Shown here in pieces: positions 25,387 to 33,078 of a stretch of 64,000 nt of DNA. Source of the stretch: Castellaniella hirudinis_A (GTDB lineage Bacteria; Pseudomonadota; Gammaproteobacteria; Burkholderiales; Burkholderiaceae_B); assembly GCF_047468865.1 (NCBI RefSeq), contig NZ_JBLGTV010000004.1:124001-188000 (forward strand), in the 5' to 3' direction. The first letter of the stretch is position 1. Each line of letters starts with the position of its first letter. Position numbers and translations under genes: made by a program. The notes beneath the pieces were generated by a model. The model had not been told where the DNA came from, ran no database searches, and was given only the letters and a program-made list of their open reading frames with translations.

Positions 25387-26262
25387 ATGCTGAACATTGT
25401 GCTCATCACCGGCATCTCCGGGTCGGGAAAATCCGTCGCCCTGCGCATGCTGGAAGACACCGGCTACACCTGCATCGACAACCTGCCCGCCCGGTTTCTC
25501 CACGAATTCATCGCCAACACCCGGGAAAACGGCCTCGAACGCGTCGCCGTCGCCATCGACGTGCGCACGCCCGGCGACCTGGACGACCTGCCCGGCATCC
25601 TGACCAGCCTGCGGGCCATGGGCATCGCCCTGCACGTCATTTTCCTGGATGCCGACGACCACACGCTGATGCAGCGCTATTCCGAATCCCGCCGCCGCCA
25701 CCCCCTGACCGACCGCCTGCAGGCCGAAGGCCACGCCGCCTCTCTGCAGGACTGCATCGCCCGCGAACGCGAACTGCTGTCCCCTCTGCGCAACCAGGAA
25801 CACGTCATCGACACATCCGACCTGACCCCGGGCCAGCTGCGCAGCTGGGTGCGCGACCTGGTGCAGGCCAGCCGGGCCTCCGTCATCCTGACCTTCGAAT
25901 CCTTTGCCTACAAGCGCGGCGTGCCGCACGACGCAGACCTGGTCTTCGACGTCCGCTGCCTGCCCAATCCGCACTACGACCCCCAGTTGCGCCCCCTGAC
26001 CGGACGCGATGCCCCCGTGGCCGCCTGGCTGGCCCAGTTCGGCAGCGTCGAGGCCATGATCCAGGACATCAGCGGCTTTATCCGCAAATGGCTGCCGCTG
26101 TACATGCAGGACACCCGCAATTACCTGACCATCGCCATTGGCTGCACGGGCGGGCAGCACCGCTCGGTATACGTCACCGAGCAGCTGGCCAGCCGCTTCG
26201 CGGATCATTCGCCCTTGCTGGTGCGCCACCGCAACCCCCTGCTGCACAGGCCCGGCCCATGA
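25387..26262 (+). CDS. rapZ: RNase adapter protein RapZ
   Basis: A 291-residue P-loop protein. Walker A is ITGISGSGKSVALR; the C-terminal domain contains GCTGGQHRSVYV, typical of RapZ/YvcJ. In E. coli RapZ senses glucosamine-6-phosphate and delivers the sRNA GlmZ to RNase E; whether that circuit exists in betaproteobacteria is not established. It starts 7 bases after hprK and overlaps rlpA (ATGA). Confidence 0.95.
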   Translation: MLNIVLITGISGSGKSVALRMLEDTGYTCIDNLPARFLHEFIANTRENGLERVAVAIDVRTPGDLDDLPGILTSLRAMGIALHVIFLDADDHTLMQRYSESRRRHPLTDRLQAEGHAASLQDCIARERELLSPLRNQEHVIDTSDLTPGQLRSWVRDLVQASRASVILTFESFAYKRGVPHDADLVFDVRCLPNPHYDPQLRPLTGRDAPVAAWLAQFGSVEAMIQDISGFIRKWLPLYMQDTRNYLTIAIGCTGGQHRSVYVTEQLASRFADHSPLLVRHRNPLLHRPGP

Positions 26263-27260
26263 CACCGCCCATCACGCCGAAACGCCATGCCCTGCTGGGC
26301 TTGTTGTGCGTACTGATGCTGATTCTGGCGGGCTGTGCGTCCCGCTCCGGCGGCTACTACAAAGACGACGGCCCGGGCAGCCGCATCCCCCCGGACATCG
26401 CCGCCATCCCCGACGCCCGCCCCCGCATCGAACGCCACGCCCCGGCCAACTTCAGACCCTACGACGTCTTCGGGGTGCGCTATTTCCCCATTGCGGAAAA
26501 CCAGGCTTACCGCCAGGAAGGCATCGCCTCCTGGTATGGGCGCAAGTTCCACGGCGCCAAGACCGCCAATGGCGAAACCTACGACATGTACGCCATGACC
26601 GCCGCCCATCCTACCCTGCCGCTGCCCAGTTACGCGCGCGTCACCAGCCAGGCCAACGGGCGTTCCATCACGGTGCGCATCAACGACCGCGGCCCGTTCC
26701 ACCCGGGCCGCATCATCGACCTGTCCTATGTCGCCGCGGCCAAGCTGGGCCTGATCGGCCCGGGCAGCGGCCGGGTGATCGTGCAAGCCATCACCAATGC
26801 CGACATCCTGGCGGGGCGCGATCCGGGGGCCTCGGGCGCGCCGGCCACCCGCACGGCCGTCAGCGCGCCGCCACCACCACCGCCGCCACTGCCGCCCGCC
26901 ACCAACGCCCTGCTGGCGGCGGCGCCCGCCGCCCTCCCGGTGCCGGCAGCCGATGCCATCCAGCAGACCATGACCGACAGCGCGCCGGCGAGGGCCGTTG
27001 CCGGCCACGCGCTGGCCGGCAACGGCATCTACCTGCAGTTCGGCGCGTTTTCCTCGGCCGACAACGCCCAGGCGCTGGCCCAGCGCATCAACCTGCAAAT
27101 GGACGACAGCCTGGGCCAGGCGGTGGTCAGCTTCCAGCCCCCCTTGCACAAGGTCTTGCTGGGGCCTTTCGCATCCAGAGAGCACGCCAACCAGGTTGCG
27201 GGCAGCGTATCGGCCAGCGTGGGCTATCACCCCATCATCGCCCTGATCCAGGGGCTTTGA
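26259..27260 (+). CDS. rlpA: Septal ring lytic transglycosylase RlpA family lipoprotein
   Basis: A 333-residue lipoprotein: lipobox LILAGCAS (Cys about 25), then a double-psi beta-barrel domain (about 85-180) with GIASWYGRKFHGAKTANGE and the catalytic-type RINDRGPFHPGRIIDLS. A Pro/Ala-rich linker follows, with a run of seven prolines (about 204-215), and then a C-terminal SPOR domain (about 255-333; YLQFGAFSSADNAQALA). RlpA cleaves glycan strands lacking stem peptides at the septum, and SPOR binds such denuded strands. The start overlaps the rapZ stop. Confidence 0.9.
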   Translation: MTPPITPKRHALLGLLCVLMLILAGCASRSGGYYKDDGPGSRIPPDIAAIPDARPRIERHAPANFRPYDVFGVRYFPIAENQAYRQEGIASWYGRKFHGAKTANGETYDMYAMTAAHPTLPLPSYARVTSQANGRSITVRINDRGPFHPGRIIDLSYVAAAKLGLIGPGSGRVIVQAITNADILAGRDPGASGAPATRTAVSAPPPPPPPLPPATNALLAAAPAALPVPAADAIQQTMTDSAPARAVAGHALAGNGIYLQFGAFSSADNAQALAQRINLQMDDSLGQAVVSFQPPLHKVLLGPFASREHANQVAGSVSASVGYHPIIALIQGL

Positions 27261-27266
27261 ACGGAC

Positions 27267-27314
27267 GCCGCAGCGCGGCGGCGACAAGCCCGGTTCGGCC
27301 CCCTCGCGGGGGGC
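27267..27314. terminator. Paired hairpins between convergent rlpA and rsmI
   Basis: GCCGC-AGC-GCGGC (27267-27279) and GCCCCC-loop-GGGGGC (27298-27314) fill the 59-base gap between two converging genes. There is no T run, so a bidirectional termination role is likely but unproven. Confidence 0.4.
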
Positions 27315-27319
27315 GGGCG

Positions 27320-28255
27320 TCACCCGTTCGCCGGCGGCGCGGCGTCCAGGGCCCATTGATACAGGCGGTCGCGCGGCACGCCCGTCGCGGCGGCGCCGAT
27401 CCGGGCGGCATCGCGCACGGACAGTTCCGCCAGCAGGGCGCGCATCACCCGCACCTGATCCGCGGACAGCGTATCCGCCGCCTCGGCGGCGGGGGCCGCA
27501 TGCAGGATCAGGACAAATTCGCCCTGGGTGCGATGGGCATCCTGGGCCAGCCAGCCGGCCACCTCGCCCAGCGGCAGGGTGTGGATTTCCTCGAAGCGCT
27601 TGCTGAGTTCCCGGGCCAGGGTCAACGTCCGGCCCGGCCCCGCCAAATCCAGCAGATCGGCCAGGGCCGCCCGCAAGCGGTGCGGCGTTTCGAACAGCAC
27701 CACGGGAATGGGCCAATCCAGCCAGCGGGACAGCCATTTGCGCCGAGCCTGCGTCTTGGCGGGCAGAAACCCCGCAAAAACGAAACCAGGCTCGTCATCG
27801 CGTGTGGCCCCGCTGGCCATCAAGGCGGCCACCACCGCGCTGGGCCCGGGCAAGGGCACGACCCGATAGCCCGCGGCCCGCACCTGGCGCACGATGCGCG
27901 CCCCCGGGTCGCTGACGGCGGGCGCGCCCGCATCGGACACCAGGGCGATGCGCTCCCCCGCGGCCAGGCGCTGGACAATCAGGTCGGCGGCCTGCTGCTC
28001 GTTGTGGCGGTGCGCCGCCAGCAGCGGCGTGGAAATGCCCCACGCGTCCAGCAGCAAACGGGTCGTGCGCGTGTCTTCCGCGGCAATCGCCGCGCAGCGG
28101 CGCAGGGCCTCCCAGGCGCGCAGGCTGAGATCCCCCAGATTGCCGATCGGCGTGGCCACCACGTACAGGCTGGCTTCAGGCCAATGCTGCCCCGCCACCA
28201 GGTCCGCGTGACGTTTCCACGTCAGTGCGCTGTCATCCAACGGCGCGTGCGTCAT
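27320..28255 (-). CDS. rsmI: 16S rRNA (cytidine(1402)-2'-O)-methyltransferase RsmI
   Basis: A 311-residue tetrapyrrole-methylase-fold enzyme that 2'-O-methylates C1402 in the ribosomal P site. Typical motifs: LYVVATPIGNLGDLS, AEDTRTTRLLL, ALVSDAGAPAVSDPG, PLPGPSAVVAALMASG and FAGFLPAKTQARR. The ATG at 28255 has AAGGA nine bases upstream. It is divergent from yraN with only 36 bases between, the E. coli yraL-yraN neighbourhood without lpoA. Confidence 0.95.
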   Translation of the reverse strand: MTHAPLDDSALTWKRHADLVAGQHWPEASLYVVATPIGNLGDLSLRAWEALRRCAAIAAEDTRTTRLLLDAWGISTPLLAAHRHNEQQAADLIVQRLAAGERIALVSDAGAPAVSDPGARIVRQVRAAGYRVVPLPGPSAVVAALMASGATRDDEPGFVFAGFLPAKTQARRKWLSRWLDWPIPVVLFETPHRLRAALADLLDLAGPGRTLTLARELSKRFEEIHTLPLGEVAGWLAQDAHRTQGEFVLILHAAPAAEAADTLSADQVRVMRALLAELSVRDAARIGAAATGVPRDRLYQWALDAAPPANG

Positions 28256-28291
28256 ACTGAAATCCTTTTCATCGAATAGAAGCCAAGCCCG

Positions 28292-28792
28292 ATGGCGACC
28301 ACCCCCCAAGACACGGCCTACGACCGCGCCCAGGCGGCCCAGGCGCAGGCCCACGACCGTCGCCGGCGCGGCGGCCGGCAGGCGACGGCACGCCAATCGC
28401 GCCGCCACGCGGGACAGCCGCTGGCCCCGGGCTCACCCAGCCAGCGCCAGGGGCATGCCGCCGAAACCCGGGCCTGCGCCCACCTGGAAAGCCACGGGGC
28501 GCGGATCCTGGCCCGCAACCTGCATTGCCGGGCGGGCGAAATCGACATCGTGGCCCGCTGGCGGGACACGCTGCTGTTCATCGAAGTGCGCCAGCGCCGG
28601 CACATGCGCTATGGCGGGGCCGTCGCCAGTGTAAACCGGACCAAGCAGGCCCGCCTGATCCGGGCGGCGCAATATTTCCTGCCCTTCATCGCCCGCCACC
28701 ATTTCGCCGGGCGCATTCCCCCTTGCCGCTTCGACGTCATCGGCCTGCAGGCGGGCGAAATCCAGTGGATCGCCGATGCGTTCCGCACCTGA
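28292..28792 (+). CDS. YraN family (UPF0102) protein
   Basis: A 166-residue protein with a basic, Gln/Arg-rich N-terminus (about 1-50) and a YraN endonuclease-like domain: GHAAETRACAHLESHG, NLHCRAGEIDIVAR and LLFIEVRQR hold the nuclease-fold acidic residues (E, D, E). The family resembles Holliday-junction or restriction nucleases, but its role is unknown. It is head of the gene run leading to dolP. Confidence 0.85.
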   Translation: MATTPQDTAYDRAQAAQAQAHDRRRRGGRQATARQSRRHAGQPLAPGSPSQRQGHAAETRACAHLESHGARILARNLHCRAGEIDIVARWRDTLLFIEVRQRRHMRYGGAVASVNRTKQARLIRAAQYFLPFIARHHFAGRIPPCRFDVIGLQAGEIQWIADAFRT

Positions 28793-28800
28793 TGCCGGCA

Positions 28801-28871
28801 GCGGGCCACGCGGCGGGCCACGCGGCGCGGCACACGCCCGCTGACAGCACACGCCCCTGACGGCACACGCC
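28801..28871. repeat. Short tandem repeats in the yraN-gmhA gap
   Basis: GCGGGCCACGCG occurs twice in tandem (28801-28812, 28813-28824). It is followed by three copies of CACACGCC (starting 28831, 28848, 28864) at 16-17 base spacing. The region is noncoding. A GATAAT at 28900-28905 farther on could be the -10 of the gmhA/diaA promoter. Confidence 0.6.
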
Positions 28872-28911
28872 TGCTTACGTTACAGCGGCCCAGTCATGCG
28901 ATAATTCAGGC

Positions 28912-29505
28912 ATGGACATGACCTCTCGAATGACATCGCACTTCGACGATGCCATTGACACCTTCAAAGCCAGCGCCCGCGAGCTCGCCCCCGCCCTCGC
29001 GGCCGGTGCCGAACTGCTGTTCGGCGCCTTGACCAACAACGCCCGCATCCTGGCCTGCGGCAACGGGGGCTCGGCGGCCGACGCCCAGCATTTCGTGGCC
29101 GAACTCGTCGGCCGCTTCGAGCGCGACCGCCTGCCCCTGGCCGGCATCGCCCTGAATACCGACACCTCCATCATGACGGCCGTGGGCAACGACTACAGCT
29201 TCTCCGCCGTCTTCGAGCGCCAGGTCAACGCCCTGGGCCAGCCCGGCGATGTTCTGGTGGCCATTTCCACCAGCGGCAATTCGCCCAACGTCATCAAGGC
29301 CATCGAAGCCGCCCACGACCGCGAAATGCAGGTCATCGCCCTGACCGGCAAGGGCGGCGGCCAGGTCAACACGCTGCTGTACGAAACCGATATTCACCTG
29401 TGCGTCCCGCACGATCGCACCATGCGCATCCAGGAAGTCCACATCCTGCTGCTGCACGCCCTGTGCGACGGCATCGACGCCCTGCTCCTCGGAGACCCCC
29501 TCTGA
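28912..29505 (+). CDS. gmhA: SIS-domain phosphoheptose isomerase (GmhA/DiaA family)
   Basis: A 197-residue SIS-domain protein. By position (yraN, this gene, dolP) it matches E. coli diaA, a DnaA-binding initiation factor. However, residues equivalent to the GmhA catalytic Glu and His are retained (FVAELVGRF and MRIQEVHI), whereas E. coli DiaA lacks the Glu. CGNGGSAADAQHF and ISTSGNSPNVIKAI are the sugar-phosphate loops. With rfaE2 in the same window, sedoheptulose-7-P isomerase activity for ADP-heptose is the better guess; a dual or DiaA role cannot be excluded. It couples to dolP by ATG overlap. Confidence 0.82.
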   Translation: MDMTSRMTSHFDDAIDTFKASARELAPALAAGAELLFGALTNNARILACGNGGSAADAQHFVAELVGRFERDRLPLAGIALNTDTSIMTAVGNDYSFSAVFERQVNALGQPGDVLVAISTSGNSPNVIKAIEAAHDREMQVIALTGKGGGQVNTLLYETDIHLCVPHDRTMRIQEVHILLLHALCDGIDALLLGDPL

Positions 29506-30212
29506 TGATGCCTTTGTCCCTGCGCCCTCTGTCCCGCATCCTGCTCGCCCTGGCCTGCCTGCTGGCCCTGCCGGGCTGCGGCGTCCTGCTGGTCGGCGGC
29601 GCCGCCGCCACCACCGCCTCGGTGGCGACGGATCGCCGCACCACCGGCGAACAGGTCGACGACCAGACCATCGAGCTCCGGGTGGCCAACGACATGACCA
29701 AGGCCTTCGGCGACACCGCCAACATCACGGCCATGTCCTATGCGGGCAGGCTGCTGCTGGCGGGCGACGTGGCCACCGACGCCGACCGCCAGAAGGCGGC
29801 CGACCTGGCCCGGGTCACGCCCCAGGTCACCAGCGTGGACAACTATCTGCGCGTGGGCCCGCTCACCCCCCTGAGCGCCCGCACCAACGACACCTGGATC
29901 ACCTCCAAGGTCAAGAGCCAGCTGATCGGCACCAAAAACGTGCCGTTTCGCACCATCAAACTCACCACGCACCGGGGGGTGGTCTACTTGATGGGCAAGG
30001 TCACCGCCACCGAAGGCGACCTGGCCGCCGGCGCCGCGGCCAGCGTCAATGGCGTCAACCAGGTTGTAAAATTGTTCCAGATCGTTTCGCGGGAAAGCCT
30101 CATCACCGACGAGGGCAAGCCGGCCCCCGTGATCGAACCCAGTGCTTCCAGCGCCACGCCGCCGTCTTCGGCTGACGGCAATGCGGGCGCGCAACCCATG
30201 CCCGTGCAATGA
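29505..30212 (+). CDS. dolP: BON-domain lipoprotein DolP (YraP)
   Basis: A 235-residue outer-membrane lipoprotein: lipobox LALPGCGVL (Cys about 25) and two BON domains (about 50-115 and 130-195) binding anionic phospholipid, then an Ala/Pro/Ser tail. DolP supports outer-membrane integrity and BAM function in E. coli. GGVLLVGGAAATTASVATDRR-like sequence after the lipobox is a hallmark of the family. It overlaps the previous gene by one base and the next by four. Confidence 0.9.
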   Translation: MMPLSLRPLSRILLALACLLALPGCGVLLVGGAAATTASVATDRRTTGEQVDDQTIELRVANDMTKAFGDTANITAMSYAGRLLLAGDVATDADRQKAADLARVTPQVTSVDNYLRVGPLTPLSARTNDTWITSKVKSQLIGTKNVPFRTIKLTTHRGVVYLMGKVTATEGDLAAGAAASVNGVNQVVKLFQIVSRESLITDEGKPAPVIEPSASSATPPSSADGNAGAQPMPVQ

Positions 30213-30706
30213 AAAAAATCTTTCTTGGCCTGGCCGCCGCCGTCGCCCTGGGCGGGGCGGTCGCGCTCTGGCAAACCCAAGGGGCCGCCCAGGCGGCGCC
30301 CAATGTCGCCTTCACCGACCTGAACGGCCATACCGTCACCACCCAAGACCTGCGCGGCAAGGTCGTGCTGGTCAAGTTCTGGGCCACCAGCTGCACCACC
30401 TGCATCGCCCAGATGCCCGACACCATCCGCCACTACCAAGCCCTCAAACCCCGGGGTTTCGACACCATCGGCGTGGCCATGGAATACGACCCGCCCAGCT
30501 ACGTCAAGAACTACGCCGAGTCCCGGCAGCTGCCATTTCCCGTGGTGATCGACGCCCAGGGCACCATCGCCAAGGCCTTCGGCGACATCCGCCTGACCCC
30601 CACGGCAATCCTGATCGACAAGCGCGGCAACATCATCAAGCGCTACCTCGGAAACTACGACGAACAGGCCTTCATGGCCACAGTAGAAAAGGCCCTGGCT
30701 TCATGA
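30209..30706 (+). CDS. TlpA-like thioredoxin-family protein
   Basis: A 165-residue membrane-anchored or secreted thioredoxin: N-terminal hydrophobic segment (about 1-28), then a TlpA/ResA fold with redox motif CTTC (FWATSCTTCIAQMP) and cis-Pro in RLTPTAILID. It probably reduces or exchanges periplasmic thiols. It is embedded in coupled overlaps between dolP and argB. Confidence 0.88.
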   Translation: MKKIFLGLAAAVALGGAVALWQTQGAAQAAPNVAFTDLNGHTVTTQDLRGKVVLVKFWATSCTTCIAQMPDTIRHYQALKPRGFDTIGVAMEYDPPSYVKNYAESRQLPFPVVIDAQGTIAKAFGDIRLTPTAILIDKRGNIIKRYLGNYDEQAFMATVEKALAS

Positions 30707-31605
30707 CCCACCCCGCAGATACCGCACCGGCCCAGTCGGCCTCCATCCAGGCCGAAGTCCTGTCCGAGGCCCTGCCGTACATTCGCCGCTTCCACGGCAA
30801 GACGGTCGTCATCAAATACGGCGGCAACGCCATGACCGACGAGCACCTGCAGCGCACGTTCGCCCACGACGTCGTCCTGCTGAAACTGGTGGGCCTCAAC
30901 CCCGTGGTCGTGCACGGCGGCGGGCCGCAGATCAACAGCGCCCTGAAGCGCATCGGCAAGGAAGGCACCTTCATCCAGGGCATGCGCGTCACCGACGCCG
31001 AGACCATGGAAGTCGTCGAGTGGGTGCTGGGCGGCCAGGTGCAGCAGGACATCGTCATGATGGTCAACGAAGCCGGCGGCAAGGCCGTGGGCCTGACCGG
31101 CAAGGACGGCGGCATGATCCTGGCGCGAAAAAAACTGATGCCCGACCCCGAACACCCGGGCGAGACCCTGGACATCGGCTTCGTGGGCGACATCGAGCGT
31201 ATCGAGCCCGCCGTGGTCAAGGCCCTGCAGGACGACCAGTTCATCCCGATCATCTCGTCCATCGGCTATGGCACGGACGGCCAGGCCTACAACATCAACG
31301 CCGATGTGGTGGCCGGCAAGATGGCCGAAGTCCTGGGGGCCGAAAAACTGGTCATGCTCACCAACACCCCGGGCGTGCTGGACAAATCCGGCCAATTGCT
31401 GCGCAGCCTGTCGGCCCAGACCATCGACGCCCTGTTTCAGGACGGCACCCTGTCGGGCGGCATGCTGCCAAAAATCTCCTCCGCCCTGGACGCGGCCCGC
31501 TACGGCGTCAATTCCGTGCATGTCATCGACGGGCGCGTCCCCCATTGCCTGCTGCTCGAAATCCTCACGGATCGCGGCGTCGGCACCATGATCAGCTCGC
31601 ACTGA
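30703..31605 (+). CDS. argB: Acetylglutamate kinase
   Basis: A 300-residue amino-acid kinase phosphorylating N-acetylglutamate in arginine synthesis. Motifs: VVIKYGGNAM, VVVHGGGPQINSAL, GKDGGMILARK, and the nucleotide-site region GTLSGGMLPKISSAL. The length corresponds to the arginine-sensitive type. The start overlaps the tlpA-like stop (ATGA), and the stop overlaps the HAD gene start. Confidence 0.97.
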   Translation: MTHPADTAPAQSASIQAEVLSEALPYIRRFHGKTVVIKYGGNAMTDEHLQRTFAHDVVLLKLVGLNPVVVHGGGPQINSALKRIGKEGTFIQGMRVTDAETMEVVEWVLGGQVQQDIVMMVNEAGGKAVGLTGKDGGMILARKKLMPDPEHPGETLDIGFVGDIERIEPAVVKALQDDQFIPIISSIGYGTDGQAYNINADVVAGKMAEVLGAEKLVMLTNTPGVLDKSGQLLRSLSAQTIDALFQDGTLSGGMLPKISSALDAARYGVNSVHVIDGRVPHCLLLEILTDRGVGTMISSH

Positions 31606-32354
31606 TGAGCCCTTTGCGCCCCCTGGGCCCGCTGCGCCGGGGGCGGCCCATCGGCCCGGCGGATCCGGTCTGGCTGTTCGACCTGGACAACACCCTGCAC
31701 GACGCCTCGCGCGGCATCTTCGGGCAGATCGACCAGCGCATGGGGGCCGCCGTGGCCCAGGCCCTGGGGGTGTCCGCCGACCAGGCCGACCAGTTGCGGC
31801 GGCGCTACTGGCAGCGCTACGGCGCCACGGCCATCGGCCTGGCCCGCCATCACGGGGTCAATTTGCAGCAATTCCTGGCCACCTGCCACGATTTCGACGT
31901 GCGCCCCCTGGTACATGCCGAAACCGGGCTGAAAGCCCGCCTGCGCAGCCTGCCCGGCCGGCGCATCGTGCTGACCAACGCCCCGGCGCACTATGCCCGC
32001 CGGGTGCTGCGGGCGCTGGGGATCGCCCAGGAATTCGACGGCCTGTGGGCCATCGACCACATGATGCCCATGGGCTTGCCCCGCCCCAAGCCGTCGCGGG
32101 CGCTGATGCAGCAGATCATCGCCCGCCTCGGGGTGCCCCCCGGGCGCATCATCCTGGTCGAAGACACCCTGACAAACCTGAAACCCGCCCGCCAATCGGG
32201 CATGCGCACGGCCTACCTGTACCATCCCGGGTCGCCCTTCGCGCGCCGGCAGCATGGCCGCAATTTATACGTGGACGCGCGGATCAACCGCCTGAGCACC
32301 CTGCTGCTGCAGGCGCGCGCCGGGCGCATACCGGGCAGCCCGGATCTCGCTTGA
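31605..32354 (+). CDS. HAD-family hydrolase (pyrimidine 5'-nucleotidase type)
   Basis: A 249-residue HAD hydrolase. Motif I is WLFDLDNTLHDAS with both Asp, motif II is IVLTNAPA, a Lys in RPKPSRALM, and motif IV is LVEDTLTNLKPA. The order DLDNTL...TNA resembles the SDT1-like pyrimidine nucleotidase group common beside argB in Bordetella relatives. Its last 71 bases overlap the 3' end of convergent moeB. slmA, which often follows, is not present. Confidence 0.85.
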   Translation: MSPLRPLGPLRRGRPIGPADPVWLFDLDNTLHDASRGIFGQIDQRMGAAVAQALGVSADQADQLRRRYWQRYGATAIGLARHHGVNLQQFLATCHDFDVRPLVHAETGLKARLRSLPGRRIVLTNAPAHYARRVLRALGIAQEFDGLWAIDHMMPMGLPRPKPSRALMQQIIARLGVPPGRIILVEDTLTNLKPARQSGMRTAYLYHPGSPFARRQHGRNLYVDARINRLSTLLLQARAGRIPGSPDLA

Positions 32355-33078
32355 AGCGGATGGTGTGCCATTGCATGCGCAAGGCATCCACCGACAGCAA
32401 GCGTCCCACCAGGGGGTCGCCCAGGCCGGCAAGCAGCTTGATGGCCTCAGTGGCCTGCACGCTGCCCACCATGCCCAGCAGCGGCCCCAGTACCCCCGTG
32501 GTGGCGCAGCGCAGTTCCTCGACGTCGTCGGCCTCGGGAAACAGGCAGTAATAGCAGGGGGAATCGTCCCGGCGCAAATCGTACACGCTGACCTGGCCGG
32601 AGAACTTGATGGCCGCCCCCGATACGAGGGGCGTGCGCGTGGCCACGCACGCCCGATTGATGGCATGCCGGGTGGCGAAGTTATCGCAGCAGTCCAGCAC
32701 CAGATCGGCCTCGGCGGCCAGCACGCGCAGGCGGGCCTCGTCCAGCCGTTCGACCCGCGCCCGCACCTGGATGTCGGGATTCAGGGCCAGCAGGGCCCGG
32801 CGCCCGGACTCGGCCTTGGGCTGGCCCAGCCCGGCCGTGGTGTGCAGGATCTGGCGCTGCAGGTTGCTGAGTTCGACCACATCGTCGTCGACCAGCACCA
32901 GCCGGCCCACCCCCGCCGCCGCCAGGTACAAGGCCGCCGGCGAACCCAGCCCGCCGGCGCCCACGATCAGCACCCGGGCGGCCAGCAGGCGTTCCTGGCC
33001 CTCGACGCCCAGCTCGTCCAGCAGGATATGCCGGGCATAGCGCATCAAGCGCGCATCATCCAGGGTCGGCGGCGGCAT
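32284..33078 (-). CDS. moeB: MoeB/ThiF-type adenylyltransferase
   Basis: A 264-residue E1-like enzyme that adenylates the C-terminus of MoaD and/or ThiS for sulfur transfer. Nucleotide-binding loop VLIVGAGGLGSPAALYL, then DDDVVELSNLQRQ, and two CxxC zinc pairs (CYYC and CPVC). LDCCDNFATRHAIN is the family Asp/Arg region. The start uses ATG 33078 overlapping the ctpA stop (TGATG); a GTG one codon upstream is possible. The C-terminal tail (ARRAPAAAGCSGG) lies in the antisense overlap with the HAD gene. Confidence 0.9.
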   Translation of the reverse strand: MPPPTLDDARLMRYARHILLDELGVEGQERLLAARVLIVGAGGLGSPAALYLAAAGVGRLVLVDDDVVELSNLQRQILHTTAGLGQPKAESGRRALLALNPDIQVRARVERLDEARLRVLAAEADLVLDCCDNFATRHAINRACVATRTPLVSGAAIKFSGQVSVYDLRRDDSPCYYCLFPEADDVEELRCATTGVLGPLLGMVGSVQATEAIKLLAGLGDPLVGRLLSVDALRMQWHTIRFKRDPGCPVCARRAPAAAGCSGG

